Source: Nonomuraea maritima
Lineage (GTDB): Bacteria; Actinomycetota; Actinomycetes; Streptosporangiales; Streptosporangiaceae
Assembly (NCBI RefSeq): GCF_900100395.1
Contig: NZ_FNFB01000038.1
Location: 1-64,000, forward strand
Length of the DNA: 64,000 bases
Reading direction: 5' to 3'
How positions within the stretch are numbered: position 1 is the stretch's first letter; each line of letters opens with the position of its first letter. The translations under genes and the position numbers were made by a program. Below the pieces are notes generated by a model that ran no database searches, was not told the DNA's origin, and was given only the letters and a program-made list of their open reading frames with translations. Below, piece after piece: positions 23,173-30,951 of this stretch.

Positions 23173-23621
23173 GCGACACCAACGAGCAGCAGGAGACGGT
23201 GGCCCGGGTCTGGGCCGCCATGTCCGACCTGGTCCTGCGGCAGGAGAACCGCCGCAAGGAGGTGGCCGACACGCTCGGCATGAGCTTCTTCCGCGTCAAG
23301 GCGCTGCGCCGGCTGCTGGTCGGGCCGATGACCATGCGGGAGCTGACGGCCGAGCTGTCCACCGACAAGCCGTACACCACGCTGATGGTGGACGACCTGG
23401 AGCAGCGCGGCTACGTCACCCGCAGCGTCTCCCCGGACGACCGTCGCATCAAGATCGTCGCGCTGACCCCGCCGGGCACGGCGGTCGCCGAGCAGGCCCA
23501 GCGCATCCTGGCCCGCCCGCCGCGCTCCCTGCTGGCCCTCGACCCAGAAGACCTGGCCACGCTCGACCGCATCATGGCCGGGCTCAGCACCCCGGAGGAG
23601 CAGGCCGCGGGCCGGCCGTGA
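23169..23621 (+). CDS. MarR-family regulator of the exporter operon
   Basis: 150 residues. The winged helix is PMTMRELTAELSTDKPYTTLMVDDLEQRGYVTR followed by SPDDRRIKIVALTPPG. The start codon overlaps the exporter stop. In this arrangement MarR proteins usually repress their own operon and are released by a drug ligand. The likely operator is near the leaderless promoter at 21667-21702, but no clean palindrome is seen there. Confidence 0.9.
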   Translation: MSDTNEQQETVARVWAAMSDLVLRQENRRKEVADTLGMSFFRVKALRRLLVGPMTMRELTAELSTDKPYTTLMVDDLEQRGYVTRSVSPDDRRIKIVALTPPGTAVAEQAQRILARPPRSLLALDPEDLATLDRIMAGLSTPEEQAAGRP

Positions 23622-23773
23622 GCTACAGGTCGAGCGCCGCGTCGGCGTCGAGCGGGAGGACGGGCCGCTTACCGCCGCTTCGCGAAGTCCCCTCTGACAG
23701 CCGCTGCCGGGTCGATTCCCACGCTTTCCAGTGGCATGCGGTCATGTGCGCGGTCTGATCTAGGCTGCTGAGC

Positions 23774-24370
23774 ATGGCCAAGATTCATCCGGGGGCGACT
23801 CTGACGCCGCACTTCCGGGATTTCCTGCCCGAATGGGTGGCGCGGCAGCCGTGGTACCTGGGGGAGAGCGTTCCTTCCCTGGCTCCGGTGGGGTACTTCC
23901 GGTTCGAGGATCCTGCCGGCGAGGTCGGTGTCGAGACGCATCTCGTGAGCGACGGCTCGGCGCTGTATCAGGTCCCTATGACGTACCGTGGCGCTCCCAT
24001 CAACGGCGGTACGGAGCAGGCGCTCATCGCAACGGCCGAGCACAGCGTGCTGGGAACCCGGTGGATCTACGACGGGGAGAAGGACCCGATCTGGGCCGGC
24101 GAAGTGCTGCGTCTGATCCACGCCGAAGGGGTTTCGGAACCGAGCGGTAAAAGGGGTGTGGGTGAGGCTCAGGCCCGAGGGCGTCGCGTAACGCAGGACG
24201 ATCTGACTGACGTAAGGATCGAGTTGCGGCGGGTGCTGGTCACGGGTGATCTTCCCGACGAACCCGGCACCATCGGCCTGATGATGGGAACCTGGCGTCC
24301 GAACGGCTCTGATGCGCCCGCCGAAACCGGCTGCCTCGCCACAGTCCGCAGCGACCCAGAGCCGCAGTAG
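23774..24370 (+). CDS. Maltokinase N-terminal cap-like domain protein
   Basis: 198 residues. The N-terminal two-thirds match the N-cap domain of maltokinase-like proteins: MAKIHPGATLTPHFRDFLPEW, then RFEDPAGEVGVETHLV, YQVPMTYRGAPI, and HSVLGTRWIYDGEKDPIW. The kinase domain itself is absent, as in the short actinobacterial proteins of this family, whose role is unknown. The C-terminal third (TDVRIELRRVL, PDEPGTIGLMMGTW) is the usual extension. It stands alone between the MarR gene and a SUKH gene. Confidence 0.75.
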   Translation: MAKIHPGATLTPHFRDFLPEWVARQPWYLGESVPSLAPVGYFRFEDPAGEVGVETHLVSDGSALYQVPMTYRGAPINGGTEQALIATAEHSVLGTRWIYDGEKDPIWAGEVLRLIHAEGVSEPSGKRGVGEAQARGRRVTQDDLTDVRIELRRVLVTGDLPDEPGTIGLMMGTWRPNGSDAPAETGCLATVRSDPEPQ

Positions 24371-24494
24371 GCTTCCGAGCCCCCGCCATGACGGTGGGGG
24401 TTCGGCGTTTCCGACGACGCCGAGGTCGCCGGCACCTGGGCGAACAAGCCGACCCGTCGTACCTTGCGAGTCACACGGAAAGAGGTTCGTCGCG

Positions 24495-25082
24495 ATGAGT
24501 GCGCAGTACGCGTGGTCTGAACGCCTTCCTGCAGTGGCTGAGGGGCTCGAACGCTCGGCGGTCAGTCCGCTGGGCGATCTGCATCCTCCGGCCGCTGAAG
24601 CGGAGGTCTGCCGGCTTGAGGAGAGGCTGGGTCTGGAGCTGCCGCACAGTTATCGGCAGTTTCTGCTGTTCGCCGACGGGTGGGGCAGTGATGATGATTG
24701 CTGTCTGCTGCGCGTCCACGAGGTCGGGTGGCTGCGTGATGTCGATCCCATGATCGCGGAGATCTGGTCAGGGCCCAAGCCCGAGGACGCGTGGAGTGTG
24801 CCTGACGAGCTCTACTTCGTCTACGGGCAGGAGCAGGACTCCATCCATTACCGAAGGGAGTACGTGCCCGACACCCTTCTGGCCGGGTACTGGGACGACG
24901 GGGTGGCTCTGCTCAATCCGCACGTCCGTACGGCTGAAGGCGAGTGGGAGGCCTGGTATCTCGCGCCGTGGAAACCCGGCGCCACGCGGTACCGGTCTTT
25001 CTGGGATCTTGCGATGGACGAGTTGGAGTTGCGGTTCAGGGGTTCTGCTGGTCGTGGCGGGACTGGTTCTTCTCCTGGATGA
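24495..25082 (+). CDS. SMI1/KNR4 (SUKH-1) family protein
   Basis: 195 residues from an ATG at 24495 with GAGG upstream. The SUKH-1 core is seen in AEAEVCRLEERLGLELPHSYRQFLLFADGW, then LLRVHEVGWL, and the late SFWDLAMDELELRF. Proteins of this size are the typical free-standing SUKH immunity type. No toxin gene is adjacent. The last ~15 residues (RGSAGRGGTGSSPG) are read from DNA that belongs, on the other strand, to a truncated sigma factor gene, so the natural C-terminus may have been changed by the deletion at this place. Confidence 0.8.
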   Translation: MSAQYAWSERLPAVAEGLERSAVSPLGDLHPPAAEAEVCRLEERLGLELPHSYRQFLLFADGWGSDDDCCLLRVHEVGWLRDVDPMIAEIWSGPKPEDAWSVPDELYFVYGQEQDSIHYRREYVPDTLLAGYWDDGVALLNPHVRTAEGEWEAWYLAPWKPGATRYRSFWDLAMDELELRFRGSAGRGGTGSSPG

Positions 25083-25323
25083 CGGCGTGGGCGTCGGCGA
25101 TCGGGCCGAGGTGGGTGAGTTTGTCGGGGTTGACGAGGGAGCGGATGGTGTGGATGCGTCCGTCCAGGATGTCGAGTGTCCAGACGATGACGATGCGGCC
25201 GTCGCGGTCGCGGATGATCGCGCCTGGCTGGCCGTTCACCTCGTGCGGCTCCAGCACCGCGCCGATCCGGGCGAACGGCGGGATGGCGACGGACAGCACC
25301 CGGGCGACCCTCGCGTCGCCGAA
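25036..25323 (-). pseudogene. C-terminal tail of an ECF41 (SigJ-type) sigma factor
   Basis: The minus frame reads DARVARVLSVAIPPFARIGAV, VNGQPGAIIRDRDGRIV, then VWTLDILDGRIHTIRSLVNPDKL. This is the SnoaL-like C-terminal domain of ECF41 sigma factors, ending with the NPDKL motif also seen in the intact ECF41 at 30952. The sigma-70 regions 2 and 4 are missing. Upstream in the frame the sequence is the antisense of a different gene, so the join lies near 25325. Confidence 0.7.
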
Positions 25324-25329
25324 GAGGGG

Positions 25330-25692
25330 AGCGTGCTCCCGATCTTTTTCGGTGTCAAGGTGACGATCATCGAGCCCGGCGGCTTCGCCACCCGGGACGG
25401 CAACAACCCCGACCCGCTCGCCAACGGCCACCTGGCCGACCTCGACCCCGCGTACGACGGTCTGCGTCAGCGGCTCGGGGGGATGGCGGGGAAGATGCCC
25501 GCGGGCGACCCGGCCGCCGCGGCGCAGGCCCTGCTCAAGCTCGTGGACACCGACAACCCGCCGCTGCGGCTGCTGTTCGGCAAGGGCTTCCACCCGCTGA
25601 TCGAGCGGGCGTACGCCGACCGGCTCAAGACCTGGTCCGACTGGCAGGACCTCTCGGCCGAGGCGCACGGCGACCTCGAAACTCGTAGTTGA
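25330..25692 (+). pseudogene. C-terminal tail of a short-chain dehydrogenase
   Basis: The plus frame begins with GVKVTIIEPGGFATRDGNN, the strand and loop after the catalytic Tyr-Lys of classical SDR enzymes. It continues with KMPAGDPAAAAQALLKLVDTDNPPLRLLFG and ends at 25692. The Rossmann N-terminus and the YxxxK motif are missing. It lies back to back with the ECF41 tail, which fits one deletion that removed the front halves of two divergent genes. Confidence 0.7.
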
Positions 25693-25825
25693 GGCGCCGC
25701 GCGACCGGCGAGTGGGTCGCCCGCGCGACCCGCTCGGATCGGGCTGTCACATGGCAGGCGGACGGCGTGTGCGTGTCGTGCCTGCGGTTCTCCACCTGAC
25801 CGTCATGTCATGCCGGCGGGATCGG

Positions 25826-26542
25826 TCATCGGGTACGGGACAGACACAGCACGTCGGCCTGCTCATCCGGGTCTTCGCTGGTCCATTGGCTGACCGTGGA
25901 CTCGTTCTGGGCGCACAGTGCGTTGTCCGGCGAATCCAGCTCCGCACGGGTGGCGACGGTCCTCTTGGTGACCTTCCAGGCGGCGGTCGCGTCGGCACAC
26001 GGGACCACCTGGTAGCCCGTGGCGTCGCCGCCGGCGCAGTCGTTCACTTGCGCGGTTCGGTAGAAGTCGTTTCCCGAGGAACTGATCGCGGCGGCTTCGG
26101 ATTCGTCTTTGGCGAGTTGCTCTGCTGTCGCGGTATCGGTCCAGGCCAGGCAGTAAACGGTCGTCCGGCCATTGGTCTTCGTTCCTGAGTAGGCGGTGGT
26201 CGTCTCGCCTTCGGCGCAGATGTCGCTCTGCTCCATTCTGGCGTTGTAGGCGGCCATGTTGATGTAGGTAGAGACGTGCGTGATTTTTCGGATCGCATTC
26301 TCGTCTGTACAGGCGACAATTTTGTGCTCGCTGTTCAGGCAGTCTCCGGGTTCGGCGTCGTCGGGCATGCCGTTCTGGTCCTGCATCTCAGCCGAGACGA
26401 CGGTGTCCGTGGCTTGGCGAAGTGCCGTGCCGGAGGCGTACAGATATCCTCCGACCAGAACGACAATGCCAAAGGCGATGAGTGCGATCCCTGGGGGGCG
26501 AAGCCATATACGGCGGGACACTCGGAGGGCTCCTCTCGCCAT
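25826..26542 (-). CDS. Membrane-anchored protein with two LppU-like Cys-containing repeats
   Basis: 238 residues. One transmembrane segment (GIALIAFGIVVLVGGYLYAS) near residues 18-37 anchors it, and the rest should be outside the membrane. Two copies of a ~80-residue unit follow. Each has GDC...VACTDENA or NDC...VPCADATA, then a Lys-Thr strand, a Cys about 35 residues later and a closing YCLAW or VLCLSR. This four-Cys unit resembles the actinobacterial LppU-type domain. The duplication within one chain is unusual. Function unknown. Confidence 0.65.
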   Translation of the reverse strand: MARGALRVSRRIWLRPPGIALIAFGIVVLVGGYLYASGTALRQATDTVVSAEMQDQNGMPDDAEPGDCLNSEHKIVACTDENAIRKITHVSTYINMAAYNARMEQSDICAEGETTTAYSGTKTNGRTTVYCLAWTDTATAEQLAKDESEAAAISSSGNDFYRTAQVNDCAGGDATGYQVVPCADATAAWKVTKRTVATRAELDSPDNALCAQNESTVSQWTSEDPDEQADVLCLSRTR

Positions 26543-26632
26543 TCAGCCACGGTTTCATGCAGTTCAACGCGCAGCCTCGCAGAAAACGTCGAAACCACTA
26601 TGCCGTACCGCTTCTGTAACACGGAAGGGCGA

Positions 26633-27037
26633 TTATTTCGGGTTCCAGGAGCGGGTGCAGAGGACGAGGCGGTAGCCGTCAGGGTCGGTGACGGTGACGC
26701 CGTGGACGTCCCAGTAGGGGTTGTGGGCGGGAACGCGGGTGCCTCCCGCGGACAGGAGCCGGTCGAGCAGGGTCTGGTCGACGGGGCCGGCCAGGTAGAG
26801 GACGAGGAGGTCCTCGACGGTGGGGGTGGGCTCCAACGGGGCGTCGGGGTCGTGGGTGAGTTCGAGGTGCCAGGCGCCGTCCGCGGGCCCGACCATGAGG
26901 AGGTCGTGCTCGCCGGGGACGTGTTCGGTGGTGCGCCACAGAACCTTCAGGCCCAGCCCTTGGACGTAGAAGGTCTCGGCGGCGGCCAGGTCGCGGGAGG
27001 GGCGCGCGATGCGGATGCGGACGGAGGCGTCGATCAT
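26633..27037 (-). CDS. VOC-family (glyoxalase/bleomycin-resistance fold) protein
   Basis: 134 residues with the paired beta-alpha-beta-beta-beta units of the VOC fold: VRIRIARPSRDLAAAETFYVQGLGLKVL at the start, and PYWDVHGVTVTDPDGYRLVLCTRSW at the end. Metal ligands could be Glu89-type residues and His/Asp at the equivalent places, but the substrate is unknown. The start overlaps the AhpD-like gene's stop by 4 bp, so the two form an operon that runs away from the MocR gene. Confidence 0.88.
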   Translation of the reverse strand: MIDASVRIRIARPSRDLAAAETFYVQGLGLKVLWRTTEHVPGEHDLLMVGPADGAWHLELTHDPDAPLEPTPTVEDLLVLYLAGPVDQTLLDRLLSAGGTRVPAHNPYWDVHGVTVTDPDGYRLVLCTRSWNPK

Positions 27038-27504
27038 CGGCGCTCGTCCGTTCCCGCGAGCTTGGCGGTGGCGATGGCGACGCGGTTCCAGGTGTTGATG
27101 GCGAAGATGACGGCGAGTACGTGGGCCAGCTCGGCCTCGTCGAACTGGGCGGCGGCTTCGGCGTAGACCTCGTCGGGGACGCCCGCGTCGGCGATCAGGG
27201 TGACCGCTTCGGTCAGTGACAGCGCGGCCTGTTCCCTGGGGGAGAAGAAGTGCTTTGCCTCGCGCCAGACGGCGATCATGTGGAGGCGAAGATCGTCCTC
27301 ACCCGCCTTGCGGGCGTCGCTGACGTGCATGTGCAGGCAGTAGGCGCAGCCGTTGAGCTGGGAGGAGCGGATCTGGATCAGCTCGACCAGGGCGGGGTCC
27401 AGGCCGTCGCGGGCGGCGGCGTCGAAGCCGATCAGGGATCTGAACGCCTTCGGGGCGCCGGCGGCGAAGTTGAGCCGGGGTGCGGTGGTGATCGTCATGC
27501 GCAC
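27034..27504 (-). CDS. Carboxymuconolactone decarboxylase / AhpD-like alkylhydroperoxidase
   Basis: 156 residues. The AhpD/CMD active site CAYCLHMHVSDARKAG gives the CxxC pair and the following His. The segments ALVELIQIRSSQLNG and REQAALSLTEAV are the family helices. It likely reduces peroxides or works as a thiol-disulfide partner in the cytoplasm. It is first in the operon with the VOC gene. The inverted repeat CTATGG-AGC-CCATAG lies 5 bases before its ATG, and the MocR gene is divergent. Confidence 0.9.
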   Translation of the reverse strand: MRMTITTAPRLNFAAGAPKAFRSLIGFDAAARDGLDPALVELIQIRSSQLNGCAYCLHMHVSDARKAGEDDLRLHMIAVWREAKHFFSPREQAALSLTEAVTLIADAGVPDEVYAEAAAQFDEAELAHVLAVIFAINTWNRVAIATAKLAGTDERR

Positions 27505-27508
27505 TAAT

Positions 27509-27523
27509 CTATGGAGCCCATAG
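27509..27523. promoter_or_regulatory. Inverted repeat operator between AhpD-like and MocR genes
   Basis: CTATGG (27509-27514) and CCATAG (27518-27523) form a perfect dyad around AGC. It sits immediately upstream of the AhpD-like start and about 25 bp before the MocR start, the expected place for a MocR-controlled divergent switch. Confidence 0.6.
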
Positions 27524-27545
27524 ACCGCTCAGGAGGTGCATTCCG

Positions 27546-28964
27546 CTGTCGGAATCTTGGGCCAATTCCGCGCAGCGCATCAGTTCTGACCTGCATCTCG
27601 AGCTGGACGGGTCCGGATCGCGGCGAGGGGCTCTCGGGCGGGCGCTGCGGGAGGCGATCCAGGACGGGCGGCTCGCCCCGGGGGTACGGCTGCCCTCTTA
27701 CCGGTCACTCGCGGCCGACCTCGGGATCGCCAGGAACACGGTCGCCGCCACCTACGCCGAACTGGTCGCCGAGGGCTGGCTGACCGCGCGGCAGGGCTCG
27801 GGAACCCGGGTCGCCGAACGCGCGGCTCCCGCCAGGACGGCGCGGGTGCCGAAGAAGCCGCGGGCCGTGGCCTCCGCCCCGGTGCACAACCTGTCGCAGG
27901 GGCAGCCGGACGCGTCGTCGTTCCCACGGAACGCCTGGTCTGCCTCGACCCGCCGGGCTCTCGCGGCCGCGCCGAACGACGCGTTCGGGCCGGGTGATCC
28001 CCAGGGACGGATCGAGCTGCGCACCGCGCTCGTCGACTATCTGGCCCGTGTCCGCGGGGTGCGGGCCGTCCAGGAACGCATCGTGATCTGCGCTGGTTTC
28101 GCCGACGCGCTACGCCTGCTGTTCGGTGGTGGCGTGCTGCGCGGCACGCCGGCCGTCGAAGCTTATGGGCTGGCGTTCCACCGTGCCCTGCTGGCCGCCG
28201 ACGGGGTCCGTACGGTGCCGCTCGGCCTGGACGACCGCGGCACCAGAACCGAGGATCTGGCCGGTCAACGTGGCGTCCGCTCGGTGCTGCTCACCCCCGC
28301 ACACCAGTTCCCCATCGGTGGTCCGCTCACCCCGGCACGTCGCAACGCCGCCGTCGACTGGGCGCGCGAGCGCGGCGGCGTCGTGATCGAGGACGACTAC
28401 GACGGCGAGTTCAGGTACGACAGGGAACCGGTGGGCGCGGTCCAGGCGCTCGATCCCGAGCACGTCGTGTACGTCGGCTCGACGAGCAAGAGCATCTCGC
28501 CCGCCCTCCGGCTCGGCTGGATGGTGCTCCCCGAACGCCTGGTCGATCCCGTTCTGGCGGTGAAGGGCCGGCGGGAACGCTGGACCAGCGTCGTCGACCA
28601 GCTCACGTTCGCCGACCTGATCGTCTCCGGCGCCTATGACCGGCACATCCGCCGGATGCGCCAGCGTTACCGCGAACGCCGCAACCGTCTGGTGCGGGCC
28701 CTCGCCGACCAGGCTCCGCACATCGAGGTGGCAGGCATCGCCGCGGGCCTGCACGCCGTCCTGCGCCTGCCGGCCGGCACCGAGGCCGCCACCTTGAAGG
28801 CCGCCGCCTGGCGTGGCGTGTCCCTCGACGGCTTGGCCGGCTTCCGTCACCCCGACAGCCCCGTCCACCTTGAGGGCCTCGTCGTCGGGTACGCGACTCC
28901 GTCCGACCACGCCTATGCCGCCGCCCTCGCCGCCCTCTGCGAGATCCTTCCTCCGAGCTCTTAG
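27546..28964 (+). CDS. MocR-type (GntR HTH plus aminotransferase) PLP-dependent regulator
   Basis: About 472 residues. The GntR winged helix is at residues 20-85 (RGALGRALREAIQDGRLAPG, LAADLGIARNTVAATYAELVAEGWL). The fold type I aminotransferase domain follows: VIEDDYDGEFRYDREP, and the PLP lysine in VYVGSTSKSISPALRLGW. MocR proteins bind PLP and control nearby genes. The protein clearly begins with ESWANSAQR, yet no ATG, GTG or TTG lies in frame before it. AGGAGG at 27531 points to a CTG at 27546 (spacing 9) or an ATT at 27540. The next standard start is 100 codons later and would lose the HTH. Confidence 0.85.
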   Translation: MSESWANSAQRISSDLHLELDGSGSRRGALGRALREAIQDGRLAPGVRLPSYRSLAADLGIARNTVAATYAELVAEGWLTARQGSGTRVAERAAPARTARVPKKPRAVASAPVHNLSQGQPDASSFPRNAWSASTRRALAAAPNDAFGPGDPQGRIELRTALVDYLARVRGVRAVQERIVICAGFADALRLLFGGGVLRGTPAVEAYGLAFHRALLAADGVRTVPLGLDDRGTRTEDLAGQRGVRSVLLTPAHQFPIGGPLTPARRNAAVDWARERGGVVIEDDYDGEFRYDREPVGAVQALDPEHVVYVGSTSKSISPALRLGWMVLPERLVDPVLAVKGRRERWTSVVDQLTFADLIVSGAYDRHIRRMRQRYRERRNRLVRALADQAPHIEVAGIAAGLHAVLRLPAGTEAATLKAAAWRGVSLDGLAGFRHPDSPVHLEGLVVGYATPSDHAYAAALAALCEILPPSS

Positions 28965-29165
28965 TGAGGTCCGCGGGGGCGGGAAGCCGCGAGGGCGGTG
29001 AGAGCGATACCTGAGACGGGGATGCCGGTGGCCGACCGGAGTCCGTCCGTGACGGCGCCCGGGGAGGACGGATGGCCCGCTTTGGCGACGGTGACGAGCA
29101 GGGCCAGGCCCATGGCGCCACCGACCTGCTGGGCGGTGCAGGCGACCCCGGAGGCGATGCCCTGG
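28961..29165 (-). pseudogene. Terminal piece of a DHA2-type MFS exporter
   Basis: The minus frame reads DQGIASGVACTAQQVGGAMGLALLVTVAKAG and ends at 28961. It matches the loop and helix 13 of DHA2 exporters (GVASGxxxTxQQxGGAxGxA), followed by one more hydrophobic run. The other 12 helices are missing. It lies between the MocR gene, whose stop overlaps it, and the hydrolase stop. Confidence 0.65.
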
Positions 29166-30227
29166 TCAGTAGGAGCGGCGCTCCGGGTACGCGGCGCTGC
29201 CCGGCGTGTGTTGCTGCAGGAAGGTTCGGGCCACCGTTTGGGGTTGGGCGGCGTTGGGGCTGAGCCAGAAGCCCAGGTGGTCCTCGTTGTCCATCCAATG
29301 GTGGCGGGCGCCGGGGATTCGGGCGGCCGCGTTCTGGCCGTCCTCGAACGGTACGTCGCCGTCCTGCCTGCCGTGGATCACCAGCGTCGGGGCCTTGATC
29401 TGGTCCAGTGGTGGGGCGCCGCGCCGCGCCTGGGCGGTGTCGTTGTCGGTGCCCGGCCAGCGCTGCTCGTACGGGAACGTGGTTTCGAACATCGCCTCGA
29501 AGAACGTCCGTACTCGGGGTGTGTTCATGATGGACGAGAGCCGGGCGGACCGCTGTTCCTCGTCGAAGGTGCTGGTCTCGTCCAAGGTGGACGAGACGAT
29601 GGTCTCGAACGAGAGCATCTTCGTCAGCCGGGTGAGCTTCTGCACGACGGTGTTCAGGAACGTGCGGCGCAGGGACGAGCTCGGCTCGCCGGGGGGCAGT
29701 TGCTTGCTCACCCCGCCGATGGAGACCAGTGCCCAGACGCGGTCCGGATGGCGGGCCGCGAAGGTGTAGGCCACCGGGCTGCCGGCCGAGACGGCGAGGA
29801 CGCCGACCCGGTCGATGCCGAGCTCGTCCAGCAGGGCGGCGAGGAGGTCGGCCTGTTCCTCGTTGGTCCGGCCGCTGGTCAGGGGTGTGCCGAGGAAGCC
29901 GGGACGTGAAGGGCTCAGGAGGCGGAAGCCGTCCTGCTGCAGCCAGCTCGCGAACAGGCGTCCCTGGTCGGCTCCGCCCAGCCCGGGATGGACGGACAGT
30001 ACGACCGGGCCCGTCGTGCCGTACATGTCGTACTCGATGGGGCCGCGCGCGGTCTGCGCGGTCCGCAGGTCGATCTGGACGCCGGGGAGGAGCTCACGGC
30101 GTGGCCCGGTGTCGATGCCGCCGTCCCAGACGAGCAGGCCGGCGAGCGCCACGAGCGGGATGCCGACCGCTACGGCGAGCACCATGCTGATGATCTTGAT
30201 GACTCGACGTTTCCTCATGCCGGTCAT
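29166..30227 (-). CDS. Alpha/beta hydrolase with N-terminal membrane anchor
   Basis: 353 residues. One hydrophobic segment (IISMVLAVAVGIPLVALAGLLVW, residues about 11-33) is a signal anchor. The hydrolase core has the oxyanion strand VVLSVHPGLGG and the nucleophile elbow AVSAGSP with Ser in the middle (first Gly of GxSxG is Ala). The Asp is in VIHGRQDGDVPF and the His in DNEDHLGFW. The lid segment between about 190 and 270 is long and Ser/Thr-rich. It would face the cell exterior. The substrate is unknown. Confidence 0.85.
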   Translation of the reverse strand: MTGMRKRRVIKIISMVLAVAVGIPLVALAGLLVWDGGIDTGPRRELLPGVQIDLRTAQTARGPIEYDMYGTTGPVVLSVHPGLGGADQGRLFASWLQQDGFRLLSPSRPGFLGTPLTSGRTNEEQADLLAALLDELGIDRVGVLAVSAGSPVAYTFAARHPDRVWALVSIGGVSKQLPPGEPSSSLRRTFLNTVVQKLTRLTKMLSFETIVSSTLDETSTFDEEQRSARLSSIMNTPRVRTFFEAMFETTFPYEQRWPGTDNDTAQARRGAPPLDQIKAPTLVIHGRQDGDVPFEDGQNAAARIPGARHHWMDNEDHLGFWLSPNAAQPQTVARTFLQQHTPGSAAYPERRSY

Positions 30228-30324
30228 GCTCGTCCGGATGACGGCGGGGGTCGTCGTGCGGGCGGAGTCTCTTGGAGCTACCGCACCGGGCCGAGCGGGC
30301 TGCGACGCCGGTAGTAGACGACGG

Positions 30325-30834
30325 TCAGGCCTCGGCGGTGACCGTGAGGAAGATACCGAAGTGGCGGCCCGTCATGCCCTTCTCCCTGGTCAGCCCGAAC
30401 GCGTACCGGTCGACGGTGGTCTCGGCCCGCGCCCGCAGCACGCCGTCCTCGACGGTGAGGGAGGTCAGCGTCAGGACGGTCGGACGGGTCACGCCACGGA
30501 CCGTCAGCGTGCCGTGCACGCGCGCCGCGTCGGCCGACAGCTCGACCCGCTCCCCGCGGTAGACGATCTTCGGATGGGCGGCCGCGTCGAGGTACACGTC
30601 CGACTTGACCTTGTGGTCGCGCACCGCGATGCCGGTGGCGAAACTGTCCGCGCGGACGACCGCGTCGATCGTGGAGTCGGTGGCGGGCTCGGCGATCCGC
30701 ACCTCGCCGTGGTCGAGCGCGAACGACCCGGCGACGGGAAACAGGCCGAACATGTGCCGGGTGGTGAACCGGATCTTCGTGGCTTCGGGGACGATCCGGT
30801 ACACGCCCGGCGTGGCGTTCATGGAGGACGTCAT
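30325..30834 (-). CDS. YceI-family protein (second copy)
   Basis: About 169 residues of the YceI lipocalin fold. Marks are TPGVYRIVPEATKIRFTTRHMFG, then FPVAGSFALDHGEVRI, the DHKVKSDVYLDAAAHPKIVY box and GVTRPTVLTLTSL. The sequence differs much from the YceI at 17181, so this is not a recent duplicate. It is divergent from the ECF41 sigma gene, with an inverted repeat GGGTGTA/TACACCC between them. The exact start among the ATGs at 30834 and 30822 is uncertain. Confidence 0.85.
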   Translation of the reverse strand: MTSSMNATPGVYRIVPEATKIRFTTRHMFGLFPVAGSFALDHGEVRIAEPATDSTIDAVVRADSFATGIAVRDHKVKSDVYLDAAAHPKIVYRGERVELSADAARVHGTLTVRGVTRPTVLTLTSLTVEDGVLRARAETTVDRYAFGLTREKGMTGRHFGIFLTVTAEA

Positions 30835-30891
30835 GAAGATCACGCTACGGACCAGAACAAACCGCCACCAGCCGGTTGGCTGCCGCTACGA

Positions 30892-30911
30892 GGGTGTACG
30901 TAGATACACCC
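30892..30911. promoter_or_regulatory. Inverted repeat between YceI and ECF41 genes
   Basis: GGGTGTA (30892-30898) and TACACCC (30905-30911) are perfect reverse complements separated by 6 bases. A further half-site GGTGTATA lies at 30929-30936. The length and form suit a TetR-type dimer, but no such gene is adjacent. Confidence 0.5.
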
Positions 30912-30951
30912 CGAGTGGACGAAATAACGGTGTATAGCCGACCATGGGGCG

